53,225 bases of DNA from Palsa-744 sp036498265 (GCA_036498265.1 DASYFT010000008.1:1-53225), one strand, 5' to 3'. Positions 15,886 through 24,766 are shown, numbered from the stretch's first letter. The notes: generated from the sequence alone by a model not told the origin. Made by a program: numbers and translations.

Positions 15886-17670
15886 TTACTTCAGAGAGGT
15901 GAAGCTGTAGTCCCAGGACGCCTCGTTCCAGACGTCGCCCGCTCCGGCGACGTCTTTCGCCTCGACCGCGGGCTGCTTGTCCCAGTCCCACGGCGCGGCG
16001 ACGGCTTCTTCGACGAGTTCCTTGTCGATCTTGCCCCAGGCCGCCGCACGAGCCGACGCGCCGACGACGTTTTCAGCGGCTTCCATCGCTTTGTTGATCT
16101 TGGGGTGGTTCACCTGACCCCAGTTCGAGTTGGTCCCGTTGGTGATGATGTTCTTGCCGTTGAACGGCACGTCGAGCGCTGCCTGCCCGTCGGCGAAGTC
16201 CGCCAGCCAGCCGACGTTGGGGCACACATCGATCTCTTCGGTGACCACCCCGCAGAACTTCGAGTACATGACCGACTGGTCGACCAGGTTGAACTTGGTT
16301 TTGAAGCCGAGGTTCTTGAGCGTCTGGTTGACGATTTCCGCGTCCGTGGACGCCGGGTTACCGGTCGAGCCGACCACCTGGATGGTCGTGCCGCCGGTGT
16401 ACTTGCCGCTCGAGAAGCCCGCGAGCTTCATGTACTTTTCGGCGACGGCCGGGTCACCCTGCGGGTGTTCGTTGTAGTCGAACTTCGGCCCCGCGATTCC
16501 CCCGGCCTCTTCGAAGCCGGGGATTTCGGGGTAGATGAAGTGCGTCGCGGGGATCGTGACCAGGCTCCCGCCGCGTGCCTTGTCCATCGCTTCGCGGTCA
16601 AGCGCCGCCCAGACGGCCTTGCGCAGGTTGACGTTGGTGAACGGCCCGTGACTGTTGTTGAGCGCCACATAGCGGTTGCCCGCACCCGGGGCGATGAACA
16701 GCTGGCTGCGGAATTTTTCAAACGCCAGCTTGACGATCGACTGGGCGGGCGTGTCGTTCTGGACGGTGTGAGAGCCTTCCAGCGCCTGCCTGCCGATGAC
16801 GGTCGGATCCCCACCGATGCTGATGTTGATCTGGTCGAGGTAACCGGGGCGGAAATCCGTGCTCGCGTTCCAGTTCGGGTTGCGCACCAGCGTCGCCGAC
16901 TTGCCCGGCTGGTAGCCGATGCCGAGGATCTTGCCCGAGCTGTCGGCCTTCCACATATACGGGCCCGTGGCGACCTGGAAGTTGCCGTATTCGCTCGGTT
17001 TCTTTTCGTCGAACTTCTTTGCGTACTCCTGGGGCACGGCGGCGCTGACCGGCAGCACCAGTGCATCGGCCACGATCTGCGCCTTGGGTTCGGTGAGTTT
17101 CAGGACGATGGTGTACTTGTCAGGCGTCGTGATCCCGGAGATCGGGCCGCCTTTGGCCTTGCTGAAGCCTTCGAGTGATTTGAAGTAGGCTTCGAAGTAG
17201 GGGTTCGCCACGTTGGTGTTGGCACCGCGATCGAGCGCGTAGGCGACGTCGGCCGAGGTGACTTCCCGGTTCACCGGGGGGCTGAAGTGGACGCCATGGC
17301 GGATGTGGATCGTGATCGTCTTGGCGTCAGAGGAGATCTGCGGAGCGGATTCCGCCATGTCGGGGACCGGTGCGAACTTGTTGGGGTTGTACGAGTACAG
17401 CGGTCGCTGCGTCGCGTACACGGCCTCGTAGTCGATCGCGAAGTAAGACTGGCCCGGGTCGATGTGTTCGAAGTCCTCGTGGTTGAGCACGTTGAGCGTG
17501 CCGCCCCTCTTCCCCCCAGTCCACGACTCGTTCGCCGGGGTCAGGACGCCCTGCGGCGCGCTGATGCCCGCGTTTGCGGACTTCGAGCTGTTGCTCGAGC
17601 CGCATGCGGCAACGCCGACCGTGAGCACCCCCGCAAGTGCTGCCAGCGTGATGGTCCTAAGCGACCTCAT
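15886..17670 (-). CDS. oppA: oligopeptide ABC transporter substrate-binding lipoprotein (OppA/DppA type)
   Basis: 594 aa, SBP family 5. Lipoprotein signal with lipobox VAAC (Cys23), then a Ser/Asn linker. The family signature region is around SFAIDYEAVYATQRPLYSYN, FAPVPDMAES and ITIHIRHGVHFSPPVN. It captures peptides outside the membrane and delivers them to OppBC. It sits between oppC and oppB, which is not the usual A-B-C-D-F order. Codon use is somewhat less GC-rich at third positions (TTC/TTT, GAA) than its neighbours, as is also true of the TasA-like and propeller genes. An SD (GGAGGAG) precedes the ATG. Confidence 0.93.
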   Translation of the reverse strand: MRSLRTITLAALAGVLTVGVAACGSSNSSKSANAGISAPQGVLTPANESWTGGKRGGTLNVLNHEDFEHIDPGQSYFAIDYEAVYATQRPLYSYNPNKFAPVPDMAESAPQISSDAKTITIHIRHGVHFSPPVNREVTSADVAYALDRGANTNVANPYFEAYFKSLEGFSKAKGGPISGITTPDKYTIVLKLTEPKAQIVADALVLPVSAAVPQEYAKKFDEKKPSEYGNFQVATGPYMWKADSSGKILGIGYQPGKSATLVRNPNWNASTDFRPGYLDQINISIGGDPTVIGRQALEGSHTVQNDTPAQSIVKLAFEKFRSQLFIAPGAGNRYVALNNSHGPFTNVNLRKAVWAALDREAMDKARGGSLVTIPATHFIYPEIPGFEEAGGIAGPKFDYNEHPQGDPAVAEKYMKLAGFSSGKYTGGTTIQVVGSTGNPASTDAEIVNQTLKNLGFKTKFNLVDQSVMYSKFCGVVTEEIDVCPNVGWLADFADGQAALDVPFNGKNIITNGTNSNWGQVNHPKINKAMEAAENVVGASARAAAWGKIDKELVEEAVAAPWDWDKQPAVEAKDVAGAGDVWNEASWDYSFTSLK

Positions 17671-17690
17671 TGGGTCTCCTCCTGTTGTGT

Positions 17691-17740
17691 TGTGGCCCGG
17701 TCACCGGGCCGTCGTTGTGGCCCGGTCACCGGGCCGTCCT
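17691..17740. repeat. duplicated 25-bp hairpin element at the oppC/oppA junction
   Basis: Two direct tandem copies (17691-17715, 17716-17740; 24 of 25 bases identical), each containing GGCCCGGT / ACCGGGCC, an 8-bp inverted repeat around a single C. The second copy covers the last codons and the stop of oppC; the first lies between oppC and the oppA SD. Both copies fold on either strand. Confidence 0.8.
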
Positions 17741-18697
17741 TGGGTTGAGGGCATCCTGCAGTCCGTCGCCGAGCAGGTTGAACGCCAGCACGGTCAACAG
17801 CAGCGCGATACCGGGGAAGGCCATGTACCACCAGGCCGTGTTGAAGATGGGTGTCGCCGCGGCGATCATCTGTCCCCAGCTGGCCGTCGGCGGGCGAATC
17901 CCGACGCCGAGGAACGACAGGGCGGCCTCGAAGAGGATGTTCAAGGGGATCAGCAGCGTCGAGTAGACGATGATCGGCGCGACCAGGTTCGGCAGGATCT
18001 CCCGGAACATGATCCGGGTGTTGGAGGCCCCGAGAGCGCGCGCTGCATCGACGAACTCGCGCTCGCGCAGTGACAGCACGAGCCCGCGGACGATCCTGTA
18101 GACGTACGTCCAGTTCGCGAAGGCGATCAGGAACAGGATGGTGCGGATGCCCGGCTGGACGGCCCCGCCGAGGCAGCCGCGGACGGCGCAGGCGGCGCCG
18201 ATCCCCAGCCCGAGCATCAGGAGCGGAATGGACAGGACGACGTCCGCCAGGCGCGAGAGGAGCGTGTCTGCCCAGCCGCGATAGAAGCCGGCGATCACAC
18301 CGCAGAAGACGCCGATGACGGTCGCGATCGCCGTCCCGACGATGCCGACGATGAGCGCGACCCTGGTGCCGTAGATGACCCGGGAGGCGACGTCCTGGCC
18401 GAGCGGGTCGACGCCGAACGGGTGGGCGCTGCTCGGTCCGAGCGGGCTACCGAACGCGTCTGTCAGGTTGGGGTTCTGGGTGTTGGGGCCCGGCAGGCCG
18501 AGCAGTTCGACGACCAGTGGAGCGGCGATCGCGACGACGATCAGAAGGACGATGAAGATCAGCGACGCCACGGCGACGCGGTCGCGCCGGAAGCGGCGCC
18601 AGAAGAGCTGCCTGGGGGAGCGCGCCGAGATCTCGACGTCGCTGTCGAGCAGCTGGAGACCCCCGCCCGGGACTATCTCGGCGGCGCCGACGCTCAT
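17726..18697 (-). CDS. oppC: oligopeptide ABC transporter permease (OppC/DppC type)
   Basis: 323 aa, first gene of the transporter operon. An N-terminal amphipathic stretch (SPRQLFWRRFRRDRVAVASL) precedes the first helix, as in OppC. The EAA loop reads EFVDAARALGASNTRIMFREILPN. The C-terminus LTVLAFNLLGDGLQDALNPR is diagnostic. An insert with two cysteines (AACAVRGCLGG) lies between helices. ATG 18697 was chosen; an upstream ATG would add 32 residues with no homology. The oligopeptide or dipeptide specificity cannot be told. Confidence 0.92.
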   Translation of the reverse strand: MSVGAAEIVPGGGLQLLDSDVEISARSPRQLFWRRFRRDRVAVASLIFIVLLIVVAIAAPLVVELLGLPGPNTQNPNLTDAFGSPLGPSSAHPFGVDPLGQDVASRVIYGTRVALIVGIVGTAIATVIGVFCGVIAGFYRGWADTLLSRLADVVLSIPLLMLGLGIGAACAVRGCLGGAVQPGIRTILFLIAFANWTYVYRIVRGLVLSLREREFVDAARALGASNTRIMFREILPNLVAPIIVYSTLLIPLNILFEAALSFLGVGIRPPTASWGQMIAAATPIFNTAWWYMAFPGIALLLTVLAFNLLGDGLQDALNPRTAR

Positions 18698-18863
18698 CTC
18701 AGCACGAGCTCCCGCCGCGCAGGCGGCAGTGGTTGAACACAGGGCACGGGGAATACAAGTTCGACATGCAGTCCTTGGCGACCTCCCGCGCACCCAAAAG
18801 GTCCTGACTGGATAAATACCCCATTTTTGGCTCCCTTGCGCCGTTTCCCCATCTGCCGCGCGC

Positions 18864-18869
18864 GATACT
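18864..18869 (+). promoter_or_regulatory. -10 element for rarA, probably leaderless
   Basis: GATACT ends 6 nt before the ATG at 18876 and no SD is present. The -35 region is not consensus. Confidence 0.3.
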
Positions 18870-18875
18870 CAGACC

Positions 18876-20240
18876 ATGGACACCCTGTTCGACGACCATC
18901 AGGGCGCGCCTGAGGGCGAGGATCGCGCCGCCGCGCAGGCGCGATCCTCCGGGCACGAGGACGCAACCGCCGCCCAGGACGACTTCCGGCCACTGGCGGC
19001 GCGCATGCGCCCGCGCACCCTCGATGAGTTCGTCGGGCAGGGCCACCTCCTGGGCGAGGGCTCTGCCCTGCGCACCGCGATCGAACAGGGCAGGCCGCAC
19101 TCGATGGTCCTCTACGGCCCCCCCGGATCGGGCAAGACGACGCTCGCACGGATGGTGGCCGAGCACTCTGGGGCCGCCTTCGAAGAGCTCAGCGCGGTCC
19201 AGGCGGGCCGCGCCGAGGTGCGCGAGGTGATCGAGCGCGCGAGGCACCGCCGGGCCACCGGCGGACCGCAGACGGTGCTCTTCCTCGATGAGATCCACCG
19301 CTTCAACAAGGCCCAGCAGGACGCGCTGCTGCCCGCGGTCGAGGAGGGTCTGGTCACCCTCATCGGCGCCACCACGGAGAACCCCGCATTCGAGGTGATC
19401 GGGGCGCTGCTCTCACGGGTGCGCGTCTACGCCCTTGCGGCGCTCGACGCCGACGCGATCCGCGCGATCCTGCTCCGCGCCGCCGGGCCGTCCGTGGACG
19501 AGGAGGCGATCGGCTTCCTCGCCGCCCGGAGCGAAGGCGATGCACGCACCGCTCTGAACGCCCTCGAGCTGGCGGTGGCCACAGCCGCCCAGCTCGGGGA
19601 GGAGCGCGTGACGCTCGCCCGGGCGGAGGATGCGCTGCAACGGCGAGCGGTCCTCTACGACAAGCAGGGCGACCGCCACTACGACTACGCCTCGGCGTGG
19701 ATCAAGGCCACGCGCGGCTCGGACCCGGACGCCTCGCTGTACTACCTCGCGGTGATGCTCGAGGGCGGGGAGGACCCGCGATTCATCGTTCGGCGGATGG
19801 TCATCCTCGCCTCCGAGGACATCGGCAATGCCGACCCGGGGGCGCTCTCGGTCGCCACGGCGGCGGCCGCGGCGGTCGAGCACGTCGGCCTTCCCGAGGC
19901 TCGCTACGCGCTCGCCCAGGCGGCGATCTACCTCGCGCTCGCGCCCAAGTCGAACGCCGCCGGCCGGGCGCTCTCGGCTGCCCAGGCGCACGTCCGCGAG
20001 CACGGCGCCGGACCGGTCCCGTCGTGGCTTCGCTCGGGCCCGTTCGCCGGCGCCCGCTCCGCCGCGCAGGAGCGCGGAGGGTATGACAACCCGCACTCGC
20101 ACCCGGGCCACCTGTCAGCTCAGGAGCTGCTTCCCGAGGGCGTGGCCGGCGCCCGCTTCTACGAGCCGGACGAGGCGGAGGCGGAGCTCGCGCAGCGCCT
20201 GGAGCTGATCCGCCGGGGTCGTCGCGGCGAGGCGCGATAA
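18876..20240 (+). CDS. rarA: replication-associated recombination protein RarA (MgsA)
   Basis: 454-aa AAA+ ATPase related to clamp loaders, acting at stalled replication forks. Residues 45-60 read RMRPRTLDEFVGQGHLLG, then Walker A GPPGSGKTT, Walker B FLDEIHRFNK, sensor 1 IGATTENPAF and the arginine-finger region SRVRVY. The C-terminal MgsA domain includes HYDYASAWIKATRGSDPDASLYYLA, EDIGNADP and PHSHPGHLSAQELLPEG. A 40-residue acidic/Ala-rich N-terminal extension precedes the conserved part. It is divergent from the opp operon and 10 bp before the aldehyde-dehydrogenase-like gene. Confidence 0.95.
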   Translation: MDTLFDDHQGAPEGEDRAAAQARSSGHEDATAAQDDFRPLAARMRPRTLDEFVGQGHLLGEGSALRTAIEQGRPHSMVLYGPPGSGKTTLARMVAEHSGAAFEELSAVQAGRAEVREVIERARHRRATGGPQTVLFLDEIHRFNKAQQDALLPAVEEGLVTLIGATTENPAFEVIGALLSRVRVYALAALDADAIRAILLRAAGPSVDEEAIGFLAARSEGDARTALNALELAVATAAQLGEERVTLARAEDALQRRAVLYDKQGDRHYDYASAWIKATRGSDPDASLYYLAVMLEGGEDPRFIVRRMVILASEDIGNADPGALSVATAAAAAVEHVGLPEARYALAQAAIYLALAPKSNAAGRALSAAQAHVREHGAGPVPSWLRSGPFAGARSAAQERGGYDNPHSHPGHLSAQELLPEGVAGARFYEPDEAEAELAQRLELIRRGRRGEAR

Positions 20241-20250
20241 TCGAGTCCAG

Positions 20251-21858
20251 ATGAGCACGACCTTGAGCGAGACCTCCGCCCCGGAGGTCCTGCTCGCGCG
20301 CGATCCCGCGACGGGCGAGATCCTCGGCAGCGTCGAGACGACCCCACCGGAGCACGTCGAGGTGGTGGTGCAGGACGTCGCCAAGGTCCAGCCGCTGTGG
20401 GCGCTGCTGCAGCTGGCGGACCGTGCGCGCTACATGCGCCGGATGGCCCAGGCGGTGATCGACGACTTCGACGCGCTGCAGGAGACGCTGGCCAGGGAGC
20501 AGGGCCGGCCGCGTGCCGAGGTCGCAGCGCTGGAGCTGCTGGCGGCGATCGATGCGCTGATCTGGATCGCGGACGAGGGCGCGGACGCGCTGGCGCCGCG
20601 GCGGATCCCGAGCAGCCGTGCGATGTCCCTCGCCAAGCGCGCGCGGATCGCATACGAGCCGTATGGAGTGGTGGGCGTGATCGGAGCGGGCAGCGCCCCG
20701 TTCGCGCAGCCGCTCGGCCAGATCGCGGGGGCACTGCTGGCCGGGAACGGCGTCACGTTCAAGCCCGCCGCCCGGGCCTGCCTCGCCGGAGGGTGGGTCG
20801 GCCGCGTGCTCGCGCGGGCCGGCCTTCCGGAGGGGCTCGTCCGAATCGCACACGGCGGCGCCGACGTCGGCGTCGCGCTCGCACAGTCTTCGGTGGACAA
20901 GGTCCTGTTCACCGGCTCGCCGGCCGTGGGGCGCGTCGTCGCCCGCGCCTGCGTGTCGCGGGAGAAGGAGGTGACGGTCGAGCTGGGCGGGAAGGACGCG
21001 ATGCTGGTTCTCGCCGACGCGCATCTCAGGAACGCCGTGGCCGGCGCGCTGTGGGCCGGCTGCCAGGTCGGCGCCGGCCAGGCGCGCGGCTCGATCGAGC
21101 GGGTGTACGTGGCTCGCGAGGTCTACGAGCGCTTCCTCACATCGCTGGTGGCCGGCGCCCGTGCCATGAGGGTGGGCGATCCGAGCGACCCCCGGACCCA
21201 GGTGGGGCCGCTCGCCTCAGTGCGCCGTGCAGAGCACGTCGAGGAGCTCGTCGGCGAGGCGCTGGCCCAGGGCGCGCAGTTGCACTGCGGCGGGCGGGTG
21301 TCGCCTCCCGGGACCACCGGCGCCTTCTACTCGCCCGCCATCCTGACGGGCGCGACCGGCCGCATGCGCGTCACGCGCGAGCCGATCGATGGTCCGGTGC
21401 TCGTCCTCGCCGCGGTCGACTCGGTCGACGAGGCGATCGCGCTGGCCAACGACAGCGACTACAGCCTCGGAGCGTCTGTCTGGACCGCCGACCGCTACCA
21501 GGGGGCGCGGATCGCCAGGGAGCTGCGGGCAGGCATGGTCTGGATGAACGACCATCTCCCCGGGCCGATGCTGCCGCGCGGCCCATGGGGCGCTGCTGCG
21601 GGCGGCGGCCTCGGGCGCACCCTCGGCGAGGCTGGGCTCAGGGCCTGCGCGCAGGAGAAGCTGATCACCTGGGACCCGCCGATGACCCGCGGTCTCTGGT
21701 GGGGGCCCTACGACCAGACGACGGCGCGCGCGGCGCGCGCCGTGGCGAGGATGAGGTCCGCTCGCGAGGGCGACCGCGGGAGCGCCTGGCGCGAGGGAGC
21801 GTTCCCGCTCGCACGAGCAGCAGCGCGCGCCTTCGGCCGCTGGCTGCCCAGGGGATAG
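20251..21858 (+). CDS. aldehyde dehydrogenase-fold protein lacking the catalytic Cys
   Basis: 535 aa with the complete ALDH fold. The cofactor region YGVVGVIGAGSAPFAQPLGQ and KPA are recognisable, and the general base Glu244 (VELGGKDAML) is kept. The nucleophile motif, normally GQxCxS-ERVYV, reads GQARGSIERVYV: Arg279 (CGC at 21085-21087) replaces Cys. The oxyanion Asn (normally in WNFP) is Ser148 (GSAP). Both losses make dehydrogenase activity unlikely. CGC is one transition from the Cys codon TGC. The reading frame is long, intact and has normal codon use, so a selected non-enzymatic role or a different chemistry is more likely than recent decay. It is 10 bp after rarA; GATAAT at the rarA end may supply its own -10. 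Confidence 0.8.
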   Translation: MSTTLSETSAPEVLLARDPATGEILGSVETTPPEHVEVVVQDVAKVQPLWALLQLADRARYMRRMAQAVIDDFDALQETLAREQGRPRAEVAALELLAAIDALIWIADEGADALAPRRIPSSRAMSLAKRARIAYEPYGVVGVIGAGSAPFAQPLGQIAGALLAGNGVTFKPAARACLAGGWVGRVLARAGLPEGLVRIAHGGADVGVALAQSSVDKVLFTGSPAVGRVVARACVSREKEVTVELGGKDAMLVLADAHLRNAVAGALWAGCQVGAGQARGSIERVYVAREVYERFLTSLVAGARAMRVGDPSDPRTQVGPLASVRRAEHVEELVGEALAQGAQLHCGGRVSPPGTTGAFYSPAILTGATGRMRVTREPIDGPVLVLAAVDSVDEAIALANDSDYSLGASVWTADRYQGARIARELRAGMVWMNDHLPGPMLPRGPWGAAAGGGLGRTLGEAGLRACAQEKLITWDPPMTRGLWWGPYDQTTARAARAVARMRSAREGDRGSAWREGAFPLARAAARAFGRWLPRG

Positions 21859-21872
21859 GGCCCGTTTGGGGC

Positions 21873-21878
21873 TAGGCT
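21873..21878 (+). promoter_or_regulatory. -10 element for the siroheme dehydrogenase gene, probably leaderless
   Basis: TAGGCT lies exactly 6 nt before the ATG at 21885. This supports that ATG, and hence the cysteine-rich N-terminus, over the internal ATG at 21969. Confidence 0.35.
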
Positions 21879-21884
21879 TGGAGC

Positions 21885-22655
21885 ATGCCCGCCCAGGCCT
21901 ACGCCGGCAAGGAGTGCGTGTGTCAGCTGCGCAGGGGGATCTGTGACCAGAGCTGCGTGCAGGGGATGCTCGACACCCCCTTCTACATCGCCTGCCTCAA
22001 ACTGAGCGGCCGCCGCTGCGTGGTGGTGGGCGGTGGCGAGATCGGCCTCGAGAAGGTCGAGGGGCTGCTCGCCTGCGACGCCGCGGTGACGCTGATCGCC
22101 CCCGATGCGGAGCCGGAGCTCCAGCTCCATGCCCGGGAGGGCTCGATCCGCTGGGAGCGACGGCCCTACGCCGGCCCCGCGGACCTGGAGGGGGTCTTCA
22201 TCGTGATCGCAGCCACCGACGACACCGACGTGAACATCGCCGTCTACGAGGACGCCGAGCGGCGGGCGATGCTCGTCAACGTGGTGGACGTGCCACCGCT
22301 GTGCAACTTCATCCTTCCGGCGATCGTCCGCACCGGTCCACTGGCCATCGCCATCTCCACCGCCGGCGCCTCGCCGGCGCTGGCCAAGCGGATGAAGCGC
22401 GAGATCGAAGCTCAGTTCGGCGAGCCCTACGCGCGGCTTGCCGTGCTGCTAAACGAGGTGCGCGGCTGGGCCAAGGCGAACCTTCCCACCTACCAGGACC
22501 GCAAGGAGTTCTTCGAGGGGATCGTCGGCGGCGAGCCCGATCCCGTGGCGCTGCTGCGCGACGGAGACGGTGCCGACGGCTCGGGCGAGGAGGCGGTGCG
22601 CGAGCTGATCGCGCGCGCCCAGGGCGCCCACGCCGTGCAGGTGTCCAGCGCCTGA
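21885..22655 (+). CDS. precorrin-2 dehydrogenase / sirohydrochlorin ferrochelatase family (CysG N-terminal, Met8-like)
   Basis: 256 aa. Oxidises precorrin-2 to sirohydrochlorin with NAD and may insert iron to give siroheme. The conserved start LDTPFYIACLKLSGRRCVVVGGGEIGLEKVEGLL is the NAD-binding fold; ATDDTDVN, VNVVDVPPLCNFILPAIV and STAGASPALAKRMKREIE are family hallmarks. The catalytic Asp is in the VVDVPPLCNF stretch. The first 28 residues are extra compared with usual Met8/CysG proteins and contain four cysteines spaced C-x-C-x7-C-x3-C, suggesting a metal or iron-sulphur site. A start at the internal ATG 21969 would remove them. The CobA domain it would work with is encoded at 28059-29606. 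Confidence 0.85.
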   Translation: MPAQAYAGKECVCQLRRGICDQSCVQGMLDTPFYIACLKLSGRRCVVVGGGEIGLEKVEGLLACDAAVTLIAPDAEPELQLHAREGSIRWERRPYAGPADLEGVFIVIAATDDTDVNIAVYEDAERRAMLVNVVDVPPLCNFILPAIVRTGPLAIAISTAGASPALAKRMKREIEAQFGEPYARLAVLLNEVRGWAKANLPTYQDRKEFFEGIVGGEPDPVALLRDGDGADGSGEEAVRELIARAQGAHAVQVSSA

Positions 22656-22820
22656 GCGGCCTGAGTAGGCCGTTTGCACAGACACGCCGGGACGGCGTTG
22701 AAGATGGGTTTCATGGAGTACGCTGGATGGACGCGATTGCCGGCGGGATCACCTCGTGAAACGGTTCGGCGAGCGCAGGCGGCGTGTACGAGTTTTCCTT
22801 CGTCTCTCTCCTTCGTGCGC

Positions 22821-22846
22821 CTCGCCCTATCTGAGAGGGGGGCGAG
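22821..22846 (+). promoter_or_regulatory. hairpin in the leader of the DUF2294 gene
   Basis: CTCGCCC and GGGCGAG form a 7-bp stem with a 12-nt loop, ending just before the GGGAGG SD at 22848-22853. It could influence ribosome access. The remaining gap (22656-22820) shows no gene. Confidence 0.3.
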
Positions 22847-22858
22847 AGGGAGGCTGGC

Positions 22859-23257
22859 ATGTCCAGCACCGAGAACGCCAGCATGTCGCGTGGGGAGATG
22901 GCTGCGTTCATCTCCAGGCTCGTGGTCAAGTCGCTGCACGACTACACGGGTCGCGGGCCTACGAAGGCCCGCACATATCTCAACGAAAACGTGGTCACGG
23001 TCATCCTGCGGGACACGCTGACCGCCGGCGAACGAAGCCTGGTCCAGGGCGGGAGGGGGCAGATGGTGCTCGACATCCGCTTCGCTTTCCAGCAGACGAT
23101 GAGCGAGGACATGAGGAGGGGGGTCCAGGAGATCACCGGCCGCAAGGTGGATGCCTTCATGAGCGCGAACCACCTCGACCCCGATGTCGCGGTCGAGTGC
23201 TTCGTTCTGGATGGGGTGCCCAGCGTGCGGCTGCCCGAGGAGGAGCCGGTGGAGTAG
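22859..23257 (+). CDS. DUF2294-family protein
   Basis: 132 aa with an SD (GGGAGG) before the ATG. The RGPTKARTYLNENVVTVILRDTLTAGERSL segment and the DIRFAFQQTMSEDMRRGVQEITGRKVDAFMS helix are typical of DUF2294, a small cytosolic family. The function is unknown. The acidic C-terminus (LPEEEPVE) is short. It stands between the siroheme gene and the ccm cluster, with gaps of 200 and 149 bp, so it is probably a separate unit. Confidence 0.8.
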   Translation: MSSTENASMSRGEMAAFISRLVVKSLHDYTGRGPTKARTYLNENVVTVILRDTLTAGERSLVQGGRGQMVLDIRFAFQQTMSEDMRRGVQEITGRKVDAFMSANHLDPDVAVECFVLDGVPSVRLPEEEPVE

Positions 23258-23406
23258 ACGGCGCGGCGCGGGCGAGGTGTCCCGGCGCGGCCAGCTCCGC
23301 TGCGCTGGTCCGGCGCCCCAGGGCGCGCGACGCGGCTGCACTCTTGGAACAATCAGCGGGTGCACACGACGGCCATCGCCCCCGGTAGGCGACCACGCGC
23401 TCGAGT

Positions 23407-24084
23407 GTGACCGCGCTCGAGGTCGAGGGGCTCGCGCGACACTACGGCGAACGGGAGGCGTTGAGCGGCGTCTCGCTGTCGCTGGATGCGGGTCAGACGC
23501 TGGCCGTCTTCGGACCCAACGGCGCCGGCAAGACGACGCTCCTGCGGGTGCTGGCCACCCTCCTGCGGCCGCACGCGGGAAGCGTGCGCGTGCTGGGGTC
23601 GACGCTCCCGGAGCAGTCGTGGTCGGTCCGCGGGCGAATCGGCCTGCTGGGCCACGAGCCGCTGCTCTACAGGGAGCTCACCGCGCGGGAGAACCTGCGA
23701 TTCCACGCGCGGCTGCACGGAGTCGACGAACACCGCGTCGATGAGCTGCTCGAGGCGGTGGCTGTCAGCGGCCGCTCCCGCGAGCCGCTGCGAACGCTCT
23801 CACGCGGCATGGTCCAGCGCATCGCGGTCGCGCGCGCGGTCCTGCACGACCCGGAGCTGCTGCTTCTCGACGAGCCCTACTCCAACCTCGACCCAGCCGC
23901 CGTCGAGCTCGTCTCGCCGCTGATCGGAGCCGCCTCCGGGCGTACGCGCGTGATCTGCAGCCACGACCCGGCCGGCGGGCTGGCCGAGGCAGATGTGGTG
24001 CTCGGGCTCCGGGCCGGCAGGCCCGTGCTGCTGTCGGGCGCTTCCGGGGTCGGTGGCGCCGAGATCGCGGAGCTGTACAGGTGA
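23407..24084 (+). CDS. ccmA: cytochrome c maturation ABC transporter ATPase CcmA
   Basis: 225 aa. ATPase of the CcmAB complex, which uses ATP to release holo-CcmE from CcmC/CcmD so heme can be passed to apocytochrome c. Walker A GPNGAGKTT, Q-loop GHEPLLYRELTARENL, signature LSRGMVQRIAVARA, Walker B LLLLDEPYSNLD, H-loop SHD. The start is a GTG with no clear SD; the 3' end overlaps ccmB by GTGA. First gene of a nine-gene run to birA. Confidence 0.9.
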   Translation: MTALEVEGLARHYGEREALSGVSLSLDAGQTLAVFGPNGAGKTTLLRVLATLLRPHAGSVRVLGSTLPEQSWSVRGRIGLLGHEPLLYRELTARENLRFHARLHGVDEHRVDELLEAVAVSGRSREPLRTLSRGMVQRIAVARAVLHDPELLLLDEPYSNLDPAAVELVSPLIGAASGRTRVICSHDPAGGLAEADVVLGLRAGRPVLLSGASGVGGAEIAELYR

Positions 24085-24755
24085 GAAGGACGGTCGCCGC
24101 GCTTCTGCGCAAGGAGCTGCTGGTGGAGCTCCGCACGCTGGAGTCCGTCCCCGGGATGTCGCTGTTCGCGGTGACGACGTTCGTCGTCTTCCACTTCGCG
24201 CTGAGTCGCAACACCGTCGAAGGGGATCTCGGCGCGGGCATTCTCTGGGTGACGCTTCTGTTCGCGGCGATCCTCGGCGTGAACCGCCTGTTCGTGGCGG
24301 ACGCCGAGGAGGGCGGCTTCGACGGCTTCCTGCTGGCTCCGGTGGACCGCACGGCGCTGCTGGTGGCGAAGGCCCTCACGCTGCTTGCCTACCTGCTCGT
24401 GCTCGAGCTCATCGCCGTCCCGGCCTTCGCTCTGCTCCTGCTCGGCCCTCCGATCGGCCAGGCCCTGCCGGAGCTGCTCGGCGTGCTCGCGCTCGGCGAT
24501 CTCGGCGTGGCGGCGATCGGGACGCTCGTGGCCGCCCTGGCGGTGCGCACGCGCGCACGCGACCTGCTCGGGCCGCTGCTGGGGCTTCCGCTCCTGGTGC
24601 CCGTGGTGATCGGGGGCGCTCGCGCCACCTCGCCGCTGTTCGCGCTCTCCCATCCCACGGCCCCCGCAGCGCGCTGGCTGCTCACGCTCGGGCTCTATGA
24701 TCTTGTGTTCGGGCTGATCGCCTACGCCCTGTTCGACTTCCTGCTGGAGGACTAG
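24081..24755 (+). CDS. ccmB: heme exporter membrane protein CcmB
   Basis: 224 aa with six predicted membrane helices. Starts RRTVAALLRKELLVELRTLESVPGMSLFAVTTFVVFHFAL, the CcmB pattern, followed by DAEEGGFDGFLLAPVDR, which is the conserved cytoplasmic loop. It is the membrane partner of CcmA. GTG start inside the ccmA stop; ccmC follows after 11 bp. Confidence 0.9.
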   Translation: MRRTVAALLRKELLVELRTLESVPGMSLFAVTTFVVFHFALSRNTVEGDLGAGILWVTLLFAAILGVNRLFVADAEEGGFDGFLLAPVDRTALLVAKALTLLAYLLVLELIAVPAFALLLLGPPIGQALPELLGVLALGDLGVAAIGTLVAALAVRTRARDLLGPLLGLPLLVPVVIGGARATSPLFALSHPTAPAARWLLTLGLYDLVFGLIAYALFDFLLED

Positions 24756-24766
24756 CCAAAAAGCCC

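Noticed and set aside
20251..21858. Aldehyde-dehydrogenase-like gene as a pseudogene
   Set aside because: The frame is uninterrupted over 535 codons with normal codon use; substitution of two active-site residues fits a pseudoenzyme better.
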